DNA from: Phycisphaerales bacterium UBA1161
Lineage (GTDB): Bacteria > Planctomycetota > Phycisphaerae > Tepidisphaerales > Tepidisphaeraceae
Length of the DNA: 64,000 nucleotides
Direction of reading: 5' to 3'
Assembly: GCA_002311745.1 (NCBI GenBank)
Contig: DBZL01000066.1
Location: 1-64,000, forward strand
This document shows positions 32,536 through 40,941 of the stretch, piece by piece (positions within the stretch are counted from its first letter, which is position 1; every line of letters starts with the position of its first letter). The notes below the pieces were generated by a model that worked only from the letters and a program-made list of their open reading frames with translations, was not told the origin of the DNA and ran no database searches. The position numbers and the translations under genes are program-made.

Positions 32536-35500
32536 TCAACTCAATTTCGGGCTGAGTTTTCCGTACAAAACTGACGTCCCCAAGAGCAGCGCCCCCAAGC
32601 CCAAAAACGACAGCACGCGGTAGCCGGTGCTGACCTGCTCCATGTCGATCAGCACCACCTTGGCCAGCGTGACGGCAAACAACCCCAGCCCAAAGTAGCG
32701 CATCGCCGACGCTCGCATTTTGAAACCCATGCCCACCGCCGCCGCCGCGAAGATCGACCAGAAGATCGAGATCGCCACCTGCTCGGCCAACTGCGGATCG
32801 GCAAACCAGGTCGTTCGCCAGCCGGCGGCGAAGAAGCGGTCGATCTCCAACGAACCGATCCAGAGCATCACCAGCATCATGAGAAACCCCGCGACGGGCG
32901 CAAGCTTGCCGCCGTGGCCCGCCCGCCGCCTCCAGACCAGGCCCAACCCGCACATCAGCACGGCCGCGGCCAGCGCCTGCGGGTCCAGCAGGACGGCCGC
33001 CGCCGGCGGGTGCGTCAGGACTCGAAACATCAGCGTGTCCACCGTCAGGTATATCACCGCCAGCAGCACCAGGACCATCGCTCCCGCGGCGCGCAGCCTC
33101 TGCGCCGTGGGATGCACGGTCTGCATCTTCTCCGCCAGCACCAGCGCGGCGGCCGCCGCCAGCGCCCACCACGCCGTCAAGAGCGTCGCCATCAGTTGTG
33201 GCCACGGCCAAGCCGCCCAATTCGTGATGATGCGATGCGTTACCGCGTGACCGATCTCGAAGGTTCCGGCCCAAAAGACGACGAAGATCGCCGCGGCCAA
33301 GGCGCCGGGCGTCGGCCAGGAAACCGCCGCCGGTCGCAGACGCACCATCGTCACCAGCAGGAGCAGCGCCGCCACCACCACCGCGGCGAACACCGAGAGG
33401 TTGAACCCCAGCATCGCCGACCGCGGCTCGCCGGACCACGCCAGGCAGTCGATCGCGGCGTACTTGGCTGCCAGCACAAAAGCCAGGCTCAGTGCAAAGC
33501 CAAGCCGCGGCCGTTCACGCTCGCCTCTGAGCAACCGATCGGCCGCCCACGCCGCCGCGACCGCCGCGCTCCACAGCATCGTGAAGGCAAGCTGCTCCAT
33601 CTGCCCCGCCGGCCACGGCAGCGGTCGCCCCTGGCTCACGGCGAACTGGATCACCAGGTCGATCTGCATCGAAAATGCCACGCTCAGCAGCCCGATCACG
33701 CAGCAAGCCAAGGCGAACAAGAATTGCCGCTGGTCCCACCGCGTATTGGCTTGCAGGGCCGCGAGGATGGTTCGCCGGTGCAGCCAGCCGATCGCCACCA
33801 GCGACACCGCCAGCAGTAATGCCGTTCCCATCAGCGTGTTGACCAGCGGATGCTGCCCCATGGCCGACCAGCTCGGCGAGAGGCGCTGGGTGATCGCATC
33901 CAGCGCCGCCCATTTCACGGATGCCACCAGCAGCAGCGCCATCGCCTGAACGGAAAAGCTCAGCCGCGAGGTGAAGAATCCCGCCCCCGCCGCCAACCAC
34001 GCCAGCGCCACCAATGACACGGTCGCGCCCAGGGCCGGTAATTGGTCTGCCGACACGATCAGCCACAAGCCCGCAGCCGCCGCGCTGACACTCGACGCCG
34101 CCTTCTGCCAAGCCGGATGTTCCTCCCGCCGCGGCCAAGTCGTCAGCCACGCCACCGCGTCACCGGCCAGCGCCAACCCCCAGGCCAGGATCAATCCCGT
34201 GCGCAGCGCCGTGCCGTGCACGCTCAGCAGCCGAATCCCAACCGGGTCGTGGACGTCTCCATTGGCCAGCCGACCCAGCAAATCCCCGATCGCCAAAATC
34301 CAAACGCCGATGGCCATCACGCGCGCCACGCCCATGCCTTGGCCGCGTCCCATCAGGGCCATGGCGATCGCCAGCACGCCCCAGCCCAGAATCACCCAAG
34401 CCCCGGAAAGCCACACCGGAACCAGCACCGCCAGCAACGCCGCGCTTTGCGTCGCCAAACTTTGGGAAAGCGCCTTCATTGGCCGCAGCGCCACCGCCCC
34501 AGCGGCGCAGGCGATTGCCTCGGCGGCCACGAACGTCACGCGCTGGCCGAGCTGGCCCGTCGGCAACACCCACAGCCCGCCGACCGTCAGCGCCGCGGTG
34601 GTCAGCAAGCTGAACACCGCCGAGCTGTCCGGCCACAGGTCCCGCTCATCGGGCCCCCGCCGCGAGGATGCCAGCACTTCCGCCTGATACCCAAGGGCAA
34701 AGAGGATGCTGGCCGTCAGGGACCACGCCGCCGGAGGCGGACCGAACACATTCGTGCCCACGATCTGCGTCATCCAGAACGCCGTCGTCGCCAGCGACAA
34801 GCCGCGAAGCACTTGCCATTTCCCTGTGCGTCCGAAATACACCAGGAGCAGGGCCACCGCCTCCAGCATCGCCAGATACGCCAGGAATCCGCCCAAATGC
34901 GGATGCGGCGTGTGAATCACCACGGGCGTCACGTTTCCGCCCAGGATGCTCAGCACGCCGATGGAAACCAGATTCCCCCGCCTTGCCACCGTCGCCCCCA
35001 CCAGCGTGGACAGCGCCATCAGGGCGAAGGCCGCCCCCGGATCATACAGACGGTAATACGCATAGCCCGCGTAGCTGGCGACAAACAGCGTGGCGATTCC
35101 CGCGCCAAACAGACTGGCCGCAGGGAAGACATTGACCCGCCGGTACGCCCACTCGCCCAGGCCGATCAACCCCGCCCCGCCCAAGGCGATCAGCGCCAAC
35201 CGCACGCTGTCCGGCAGGCCGCGCAGCCATCCCTGCTCGTAGGCAAACCGCACCCCCAGCGACACCCCCACCAGCAGCACCACCGCGCCGACCCAACCGG
35301 TCCATTTCAAGCCGATGATGTGCTCCAGCGAGGAGCGCCCAATGGTTTGCCGCGGCGCCTCAGCCGCCAGTGCCGGCTCGTACGCCAGAGGAATCTCCGG
35401 ACGTAGGATCTTCGGCGGCCTGACGGCCGGCGGCTCCTGCGCCGCCGACACCGGCTCAGCCGGCAACACAGGCTCCACCGGCAGAGGCATAACCGGCCCC

Positions 35501-35730
35501 GCGCCCGCTTCATGAGCCGGCTGCCGCGGTGGAAGCGGCGGCGGCGTCTGCGGAAAACGCGGCTGCGGACGCGGCAGCGGCACCGGCGGTCGCCCAGTCT
35601 GCACCGTATCCTCACCGGGCTGCGCCGCACGCGGAACCTCTGTCGGTTCGATCCCCAACTCCCGCTCGATGCGCGACAGCCTCCGTGCCAGCGCCGCCAA
35701 ACGCCGCTCGACATCATTGGTTTGATCCAT
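32536..35730 (-). CDS. Giant polytopic membrane protein, DUF2339 family
   Basis: This 1064-aa protein starts with a short coiled coil (R-R-L-A-A-L-A-R-R-L-S-R-I-E-R-E-L), followed by a Pro/Arg-rich disordered linker to about residue 135, then roughly 28 TM helices with few loops. The segment LEHIIGLKWTGWVGAVVLLVGV at the membrane entry, of which I rely on K-W-x-G-W-V-G, and the C-terminal G-L-G-L-F-A-V-T-L-A-K-V-V-L-I-D are typical of DUF2339. Function is unknown. The ATG at 35730 follows AAGGGG; an in-frame TTG at 35736 is less likely. The gene is monocistronic as far as can be seen. Confidence 0.8.
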   Translation of the reverse strand: MDQTNDVERRLAALARRLSRIERELGIEPTEVPRAAQPGEDTVQTGRPPVPLPRPQPRFPQTPPPLPPRQPAHEAGAGPVMPLPVEPVLPAEPVSAAQEPPAVRPPKILRPEIPLAYEPALAAEAPRQTIGRSSLEHIIGLKWTGWVGAVVLLVGVSLGVRFAYEQGWLRGLPDSVRLALIALGGAGLIGLGEWAYRRVNVFPAASLFGAGIATLFVASYAGYAYYRLYDPGAAFALMALSTLVGATVARRGNLVSIGVLSILGGNVTPVVIHTPHPHLGGFLAYLAMLEAVALLLVYFGRTGKWQVLRGLSLATTAFWMTQIVGTNVFGPPPAAWSLTASILFALGYQAEVLASSRRGPDERDLWPDSSAVFSLLTTAALTVGGLWVLPTGQLGQRVTFVAAEAIACAAGAVALRPMKALSQSLATQSAALLAVLVPVWLSGAWVILGWGVLAIAMALMGRGQGMGVARVMAIGVWILAIGDLLGRLANGDVHDPVGIRLLSVHGTALRTGLILAWGLALAGDAVAWLTTWPRREEHPAWQKAASSVSAAAAGLWLIVSADQLPALGATVSLVALAWLAAGAGFFTSRLSFSVQAMALLLVASVKWAALDAITQRLSPSWSAMGQHPLVNTLMGTALLLAVSLVAIGWLHRRTILAALQANTRWDQRQFLFALACCVIGLLSVAFSMQIDLVIQFAVSQGRPLPWPAGQMEQLAFTMLWSAAVAAAWAADRLLRGERERPRLGFALSLAFVLAAKYAAIDCLAWSGEPRSAMLGFNLSVFAAVVVAALLLLVTMVRLRPAAVSWPTPGALAAAIFVVFWAGTFEIGHAVTHRIITNWAAWPWPQLMATLLTAWWALAAAAALVLAEKMQTVHPTAQRLRAAGAMVLVLLAVIYLTVDTLMFRVLTHPPAAAVLLDPQALAAAVLMCGLGLVWRRRAGHGGKLAPVAGFLMMLVMLWIGSLEIDRFFAAGWRTTWFADPQLAEQVAISIFWSIFAAAAVGMGFKMRASAMRYFGLGLFAVTLAKVVLIDMEQVSTGYRVLSFLGLGALLLGTSVLYGKLSPKLS

Positions 35731-35983
35731 GGCCAACCCCTTGCCCGAGCATTTTTTAACTTCGTTTATGCAAACTTAAACTGCAAGCCCGCGCCTTGAT
35801 TCTCCATCCCCGCCGCCGCCGTCCAACTCCGCTCGCCGCCCGCGACAGGAAACGCCCTCCGCCTCTGCCCCCCCTCGCCCCCTGTCGTACCCCGGTGGAC
35901 ATGCTCTAAAATGGGTTACGGTGGTGTATAGTCGGCTCACCCCGCCCGGTGCGTCGTGCGGACCCGCGGAGAAAGGGACTCCC

Positions 35984-37294
35984 ATGCTCAAGAATCTTTC
36001 GCGTTCAACTCGCCGTGCCGGTTTTACGATCGTCGAGCTTCTGGTCGTCATCGGCCTGATCCTGCTCCTGATCGGCATCCTGCTCCCCACGGTGAGCAAA
36101 GTGCGACAAGCCGGCTACGTCGCCGACACCCAGCAGGAACTCAGCCAGCTCTCCACCGCCATCCAAAACTATTACAGCGTCTTCCACTCGTACCCGGGTC
36201 CATTCAGCAATGATCAGATCGAAGGCACCGCCGCATTCAACCCGACCAACCTAACTGTTACGCCGAACACGATGGAGTTCTACACGCAGTCCAGTACGCC
36301 TCCTTTCAACACCACTCTTTATGCGACTCCGTGGAACGTGTGGAATGCCAACGTCACCCCGCCCCAATTCACCTCGAAGTACAACGTGACTGGCTCGGAG
36401 AATCTCGTGCTGGGCCTGCTAGGGGGACTTAGAATTGATCCAGCTAACAACAACCCCGCATTCGCGCCACAGGAGGTCGGCCAAGGCCCCCTCAACTTGA
36501 ACCCCGCCAACCCGCGCCGCTATAGCCCCTTCCTCAGCACAAGCTACCTCACATGGTGTGTCACCGGCGTCCACCCGGTGCAAACTTCAGTGGCACCTAT
36601 GGATCCGGCTGTACTGCAAAAATTGACAAATTTCACCGACCAGACGGATCTGACCTACGCCTACGACAGCCCGATCCCCGAATTCGTGGATCGCTTCCCC
36701 AACGCCATGCCCATCCTTTACCTGCGGGCACGCTCCGGGGCCAGAGGCATCGTCAGCGATGGATTGGTGACGATCCCCAGCACCGCTACTCCCGCCCCGG
36801 TCGCGGCGTACCAGTACGATCTTCGCGAGATTGCCGCCTACACGTGTCCCAATCCGATCACAGGCCCCTCACAGGGACTCAGCATCGGTTTGCCGCCGGA
36901 GATCCTTGCTGCACCACCCTGGTCGGCCAAAACGCACTACCGACACAACCTGATTCCCGTCACTGTCAACGGCTCGACGGTGCCACCCAATCAATCCCCC
37001 GGCACTACCGTCAACGCTCCCGCCGGTGGTAGCGGCACCATTCGGTTCCTGGATCCGAGCCCGGGGGACAAACAAACCTTCGACCAGATCACGAGAAAGG
37101 GAGCCAACCAGCCCGATGTGGGAAGGTATTTTGCCAATCCGACGGTTACGCCCACGGACCAGTCATCCGACGACGCCTTCAACTACACCGGCCGGCCGCG
37201 AATGGTCGATCAGTTCATCCTGATCTCCGCCGGGCCGGATGGCATCTACGGAACCGCCGATGACATCACGACTTTCGGCGATGTCATACCCTAA
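35984..37294 (+). CDS. GspG-like major pseudopilin-type protein (first copy)
   Basis: This 436-aa protein has a short normal prepilin leader, M-L-K-N-L-S-R-S-T-R-R-A-G, cleaved before F-T-I-V-E-L-L-V-V-I-G (Glu at +5). A ~20-residue hydrophobic helix follows, then a coiled segment (A-D-T-Q-Q-E-L-S-Q-L) and a large periplasmic domain. The C-terminus S-A-G-P-D-G-I-Y-G-T-A-D-D-I resembles the Ca-binding end of GspG. It is three times longer than classical GspG. AAAGGGA lies 6 nt before the ATG. First of a six-gene operon; it is the only one without repeats in its leader. Confidence 0.8.
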   Translation: MLKNLSRSTRRAGFTIVELLVVIGLILLLIGILLPTVSKVRQAGYVADTQQELSQLSTAIQNYYSVFHSYPGPFSNDQIEGTAAFNPTNLTVTPNTMEFYTQSSTPPFNTTLYATPWNVWNANVTPPQFTSKYNVTGSENLVLGLLGGLRIDPANNNPAFAPQEVGQGPLNLNPANPRRYSPFLSTSYLTWCVTGVHPVQTSVAPMDPAVLQKLTNFTDQTDLTYAYDSPIPEFVDRFPNAMPILYLRARSGARGIVSDGLVTIPSTATPAPVAAYQYDLREIAAYTCPNPITGPSQGLSIGLPPEILAAPPWSAKTHYRHNLIPVTVNGSTVPPNQSPGTTVNAPAGGSGTIRFLDPSPGDKQTFDQITRKGANQPDVGRYFANPTVTPTDQSSDDAFNYTGRPRMVDQFILISAGPDGIYGTADDITTFGDVIP

Positions 37295-37326
37295 CTTCAA
37301 CCCTGGACAGGGCGAATAATTAAGCA

Positions 37327-38469
37327 ATGAAAAACGAAACAGTTGCGAGTTGCGAGTTGCGAGTTGCGAGTAAAGGCAACCGGCTCCCCCTCGCCCCCTC
37401 TCCCCCTCCCCCCCTCTTTTCAGGCCGCCAACGGCCGGCCTTTACCCTCATCGAGCTTCTGACGGTCATCGGCATCATCGTGCTCCTGGCCAGCATGCTC
37501 TTTCTGGCCTACAACCACGTCACCACGAGCACCAAAATCCGCGACACCAAGACCGCCCTCGAAGCCGCCAAAACCCTCTTCGACAACTACAAGCAGGCCA
37601 CCCATCTGACCAAGCCCCTGGTGGATTTGAGCACCAATTTAAGCCAGGCTGTCACCATCACGTGGCCGCCTTCAAACACACAGTTGACACCGATAAATTC
37701 GTTTTGGGCGCCCCCCGCGGCCTCGCCCACGATCAACTTGGTCACCTATTGGAGCATAGGATACGAGTCACCCACCGCATCCACGCCCACTGCGATGGGA
37801 GAAACGGCTCCTGGCGCGATCACCATCGACGCGCTCACGGGCGTAGTAACTGCCAAACCCCCCACCAACATATATCAGTACCCCTATCCGCCTACTGATC
37901 CTGTCTCAACCCTGCTGAGACTGCCCAAGAACACCCTGCCGCAACAACTCGTCGACACGATTTCCGTGATGTACACCCTCGAGCAGGTCCCCGACAACAA
38001 AGCGATAATCGCCAACCTGCCCACTCAAAGAAAAATGATCCTGCCCTTGGCGATCACCAATAAAGGCAACGGCGCCACGTCGCAAACGTTGGTAACCCTT
38101 CTCCTGGACGGCTGGGGAAATCCGATCCTCTTTGTGCCCGCGATCGGACTCTACGGCGTGGAAACAAAATCCGCGGTCGACAACTTCGATCCAGCAAGAA
38201 CCTACACCCAAGGCGATCAAGTCATTTCCAAGTTCACGGACAGCAATAACGTCGTGCACTATTACCTGAACACCTGGGTATCGCCCATGGCAAGCAACAA
38301 GGTGTCGCCGTCCAACCCTCCTCCGCCAAGCCCACCACCGCCGGGCATCCCCGCCGATGCATATTGGGGTGGGCTATGTGCTCCGGGCCTGCGGCACTAC
38401 TGGGTCTCCGGCGGTCCCGATGGAAACGTCAGCACGCACGATGACAACCTTTACTCGTTCCAGGATTGA
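37327..38469 (+). CDS. GspG-like pseudopilin-type protein (second copy) with repeat-derived leader
   Basis: This 380-aa protein carries the prepilin motif A/F-T-L-I-E-L-L-T-V-I-G-I-I at residue ~39. The 38 residues before it are translated from GTTGCGA heptads (V-A-S-C-E-L-R-V-A-S) and from a CCCCTCT tract (L-A-P-S-P-P-P-P-L). The end, W-V-S-G-G-P-D-G-N-V-S-T-H-D-D-N, again matches the GspG-type C-terminus. The ATG at 37327 lacks a good ribosome site but no other start lies near the motif. The stop overlaps the next start (TGATG). Confidence 0.75.
   Translation: MKNETVASCELRVASKGNRLPLAPSPPPPLFSGRQRPAFTLIELLTVIGIIVLLASMLFLAYNHVTTSTKIRDTKTALEAAKTLFDNYKQATHLTKPLVDLSTNLSQAVTITWPPSNTQLTPINSFWAPPAASPTINLVTYWSIGYESPTASTPTAMGETAPGAITIDALTGVVTAKPPTNIYQYPYPPTDPVSTLLRLPKNTLPQQLVDTISVMYTLEQVPDNKAIIANLPTQRKMILPLAITNKGNGATSQTLVTLLLDGWGNPILFVPAIGLYGVETKSAVDNFDPARTYTQGDQVISKFTDSNNVVHYYLNTWVSPMASNKVSPSNPPPPSPPPPGIPADAYWGGLCAPGLRHYWVSGGPDGNVSTHDDNLYSFQD
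37342..37424. repeat. Heptad array plus CCCCTCT tract inside a pseudopilin leader
   Basis: Four GTTGCGA units (37342-37371) are followed by a pyrimidine tract of CCCCTCT-like units (about 37384-37424). Both lie within the leader-coding part of the gene at 37327, directly before the prepilin motif. Confidence 0.8.
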
Positions 38470-39668
38470 TGAGGCGATTTAATTTCCAACTTCGTGCACG
38501 TAGTTACCGCCGTGCCCATCCTTGCCTGACCGTGCAAGAGGGGGAGAGAGGGGGAGGGGGCGAGGGGGAGCGGAAAGGCTGCATTCCACTCGCAACTAGC
38601 AACAAGCAACTAGCAACTTCCCGCCCCGGCTTTACCTTGATCGAAATCATCACCGTCCTGACGATCATGATCATCGTGTTGGCCGTGGCCATTCCCGTAT
38701 GGAACGTCGTCACCGGCGGCCACAGCCTGGCCGCCGCCCAGAACCAGATCGCCTCCACCCTGGCCACGGCCCGCGCCGACGCGATGTACAACCGCCAGAC
38801 CATCGGCATCTTCTTCTTCGTCGACCCCGCCACCGGCCAAGTCGCCATGGCCGAAGTGCAAGCCGACCCCCAAGCCACGGGCGGCACCACCTACACGCCA
38901 GCACGCGTTTCCCCGAACTGGGCACTCTACACCGCCTATCACGATCCCGGCGGCACCCCCCCTCCTGCCAATAACGGCCCGGTGAACGCATTGGAAATGG
39001 TGAGCGACTATGTGCCCGGCGGCTTTGCCTATCGACGCGATCTGGTGCTCCTGCCCCCTGGCGTCGGCGTGGCACTGTACAACAATTACTACAACTATAT
39101 TTACGATCCCACCCTACTACCGCTTCCCCAGACCTTCGACCGTTACGTCCGGCTTGGCGCGATCATGTTTGACGCCAACGGCATGCTGACCTCGATTCCG
39201 TTTGCGGTGCAGCAAACGCGGACAACACCCTACGGAAATTTCCCCAGTCAACTCGGCAAGCGATTGGGGTTGCGCCCGCTTCCGATCACCCCCTCCGATC
39301 CAGCCGCCACTGGCGACCTGGCCAGCGTGGTCCCCGTCGCATCGGGGACTCCTCCGCTTCCGGCAGCGTATCCCACAACTCCCTTCAGGCCGCCTGCGAA
39401 TGGCCTATATCCTTTAATCTCCCAGGTCGGTCTTCTGCTTTACGACCGTGACGCGTTTCTAAGCCAGAAGACAAGTGGCGGACGCAGCTTTTCGGACTCG
39501 GATTTCCAATACGTTTTGCCGAGCCCGCCGAATCCTCCTTACGCCTTCAGCCCGCCGCTGACCGCGGCCGACTGCCAGGACAAAGAAGATGAAGAAACCT
39601 GGCTCGATCAGAACGGGATTGCAAGTATGGTCAGCCCGTTTAATGGCGCCTTGATCAAGGCGAAATAG
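38469..39668 (+). CDS. GspH-like minor pseudopilin with repeat-derived leader
   Basis: This 399-aa protein has its prepilin motif, P-G/F-T-L-I-E-I-I-T-V-L, after a leader of about 55 residues. The leader includes a Gly/Glu-rich stretch from a G-rich tract (E-G-E-R-G-G-G-G-E-G) and a heptad-derived stretch (L-A-T-S-N-K-Q-L-A-T-S). After the helix, the A-A-A-Q-N-Q-I-A-S-T-L-A-T-A-R-A-D-A segment is the typical GspH/FimT pattern, followed by a beta-rich domain. The ATG at 38469 overlaps the previous stop. The periplasmic part is longer than in classical GspH. Confidence 0.75.
   Translation: MRRFNFQLRARSYRRAHPCLTVQEGERGGGGEGERKGCIPLATSNKQLATSRPGFTLIEIITVLTIMIIVLAVAIPVWNVVTGGHSLAAAQNQIASTLATARADAMYNRQTIGIFFFVDPATGQVAMAEVQADPQATGGTTYTPARVSPNWALYTAYHDPGGTPPPANNGPVNALEMVSDYVPGGFAYRRDLVLLPPGVGVALYNNYYNYIYDPTLLPLPQTFDRYVRLGAIMFDANGMLTSIPFAVQQTRTTPYGNFPSQLGKRLGLRPLPITPSDPAATGDLASVVPVASGTPPLPAAYPTTPFRPPANGLYPLISQVGLLLYDRDAFLSQKTSGGRSFSDSDFQYVLPSPPNPPYAFSPPLTAADCQDKEDEETWLDQNGIASMVSPFNGALIKAK
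38526..38620. repeat. G-rich tract plus inverted heptads inside a pseudopilin leader
   Basis: AGGGGGAG-type units (38526-38572) are followed by AGCAACT-type heptads (about 38588-38619), the reverse orientation of the array in the preceding gene. All of it lies within the leader-coding region of the gene at 38469. Confidence 0.8.
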
Positions 39669-39680
39669 GGTGAAAAAGTG

Positions 39681-40940
39681 ATGCAGAGAGGGAAAATAGT
39701 TGCTGGTTGCTGGTTGCTGGTTGCTAGTAAAAGGCGATGCGGCCCGCGGCGCATGGGCGAGCACGTTTGCTTTTCCACTAGCAACTCGCAACTAGCAACT
39801 AACAACTTCCTTGGCCGTTGCAGTTTGCTGGTTGCTAGTACGAAGCAACCCGGCCGCTCCGCCGCTCCCCCTCTCCCCCTCCCCCACTCTCCCCCTCTCC
39901 CCTTTCCCCGTCATCGCGGGTTCAACTTCATCGAGGTGATGTTCGCGATCATATTGCTGGGGCTGGGGTTCATCATGATCGCGGGGATTTTTCCCGTGGC
40001 GCTTCAGGAGACCAACGCCACGAGCAACGAGACCACCGGCACCCTGGTCGCCCGCGACGCCCTCCGCAACATCCAAGCCATCGCCGACACGGACAATCCC
40101 ACGGCTACACTCTTTCCTCTGCCCGTGTCCCCGGTGCCCCCCACGGCCGTTATCCCCTTCACGGGCGCTCTTCTCAACGCCGTCGGCACCAACTGCTATT
40201 TCACATCCGACCGCCGCTTTGGCTGGGTCGGCTTTTATCGCCGAGTGAACCTGACCGACCCATACGCCCAGGTTTGGGTGATCGCTTTGCAGAACCCGAA
40301 TTTCGCGGATGCGAGTTATCCGGCATACGGCCAACCCATACCGATCCCATCGGCGCCACCCCCGATCCGGTCATTGCCAACCGCGTTCACGTACACGATT
40401 GGGCCGCCGCCGACGTTTACCGAGCCGCCCCCCGTGAGCCCGTCGCCCATCGTGGCTGAACTGGCGTATTCCTCGATCACTGGAAACAGCTACGTCTTTC
40501 TTACGGTCCTGAGCCCGCCAGCTTTTGACAACCCCGTTCCCAGCGCCGTCAGCGGCGCTTACATACTGGTGACCCAGGACCCAGGCAACGCCACGGGCAA
40601 TCCCACCGCCACCCCACCGGTTCCCCCGCGGCCGATTGACGCTTTAACCGGCAGACTGCTGCGCCTTGGCGATCCAGTTTCATCGTTCCCAGCCGATGTA
40701 GCCTTTCCTCCTGCCAAACCGACCAACAAGAACCTTTGGCTTGGGTTCCAATTGCAGCCCGGTTCGGATTTGAAGGACCTTAGCGAGGAAACAGTTGCGG
40801 CATCAAACGCCGCAGGAACTCCCCAATTGCTGCCCGTGTACGTCATTGGCCGGGCGCCGGATGCCGCCGGTTTTTTCACCGGCCTCAACCAGGACATCGC
40901 GGCGATCTCCGCGTTTGTCCGTATCAATACGAGTAATTGA
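39681..40940 (+). CDS. GspI/PilV-like minor pseudopilin with repeat-derived leader
   Basis: This 419-aa protein has the motif R-G/F-N-F-I-E-V-M-F-A-I-I-L-L-G-L-G after about 81 residues. The leader is read entirely from repeats (V-A-G-C-W-L-L-V-A-S, S-N-S-Q-L-A-T-N-N, C-S-L-L-V-A-S, then P-P-L-P-L-P-H-S-P-P-L-P). No usable start codon lies between the repeats and the motif, so the repeats must be translated. V-M-F-A-I-I-L-L-G and the A-R-D-A-L-R-N-I segment fit GspI. The ATG at 39681 is one codon after a GTG. Gap to the previous stop: 12 nt. Confidence 0.72.
   Translation: MQRGKIVAGCWLLVASKRRCGPRRMGEHVCFSTSNSQLATNNFLGRCSLLVASTKQPGRSAAPPLPLPHSPPLPFPRHRGFNFIEVMFAIILLGLGFIMIAGIFPVALQETNATSNETTGTLVARDALRNIQAIADTDNPTATLFPLPVSPVPPTAVIPFTGALLNAVGTNCYFTSDRRFGWVGFYRRVNLTDPYAQVWVIALQNPNFADASYPAYGQPIPIPSAPPPIRSLPTAFTYTIGPPPTFTEPPPVSPSPIVAELAYSSITGNSYVFLTVLSPPAFDNPVPSAVSGAYILVTQDPGNATGNPTATPPVPPRPIDALTGRLLRLGDPVSSFPADVAFPPAKPTNKNLWLGFQLQPGSDLKDLSEETVAASNAAGTPQLLPVYVIGRAPDAAGFFTGLNQDIAAISAFVRINTSN
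39699..39910. repeat. GTTGCTG hairpin, third heptad array and CCCCTCT tract inside a pseudopilin leader
   Basis: Direct heptads at 39699-39728, inverted heptads at 39777-39808, a further direct set at 39820-39840 and a long CCCCTCT tract at about 39865-39909 fill the first 230 nt of the gene at 39681, up to the prepilin motif. Confidence 0.85.
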
Positions 40941-40941
40941 G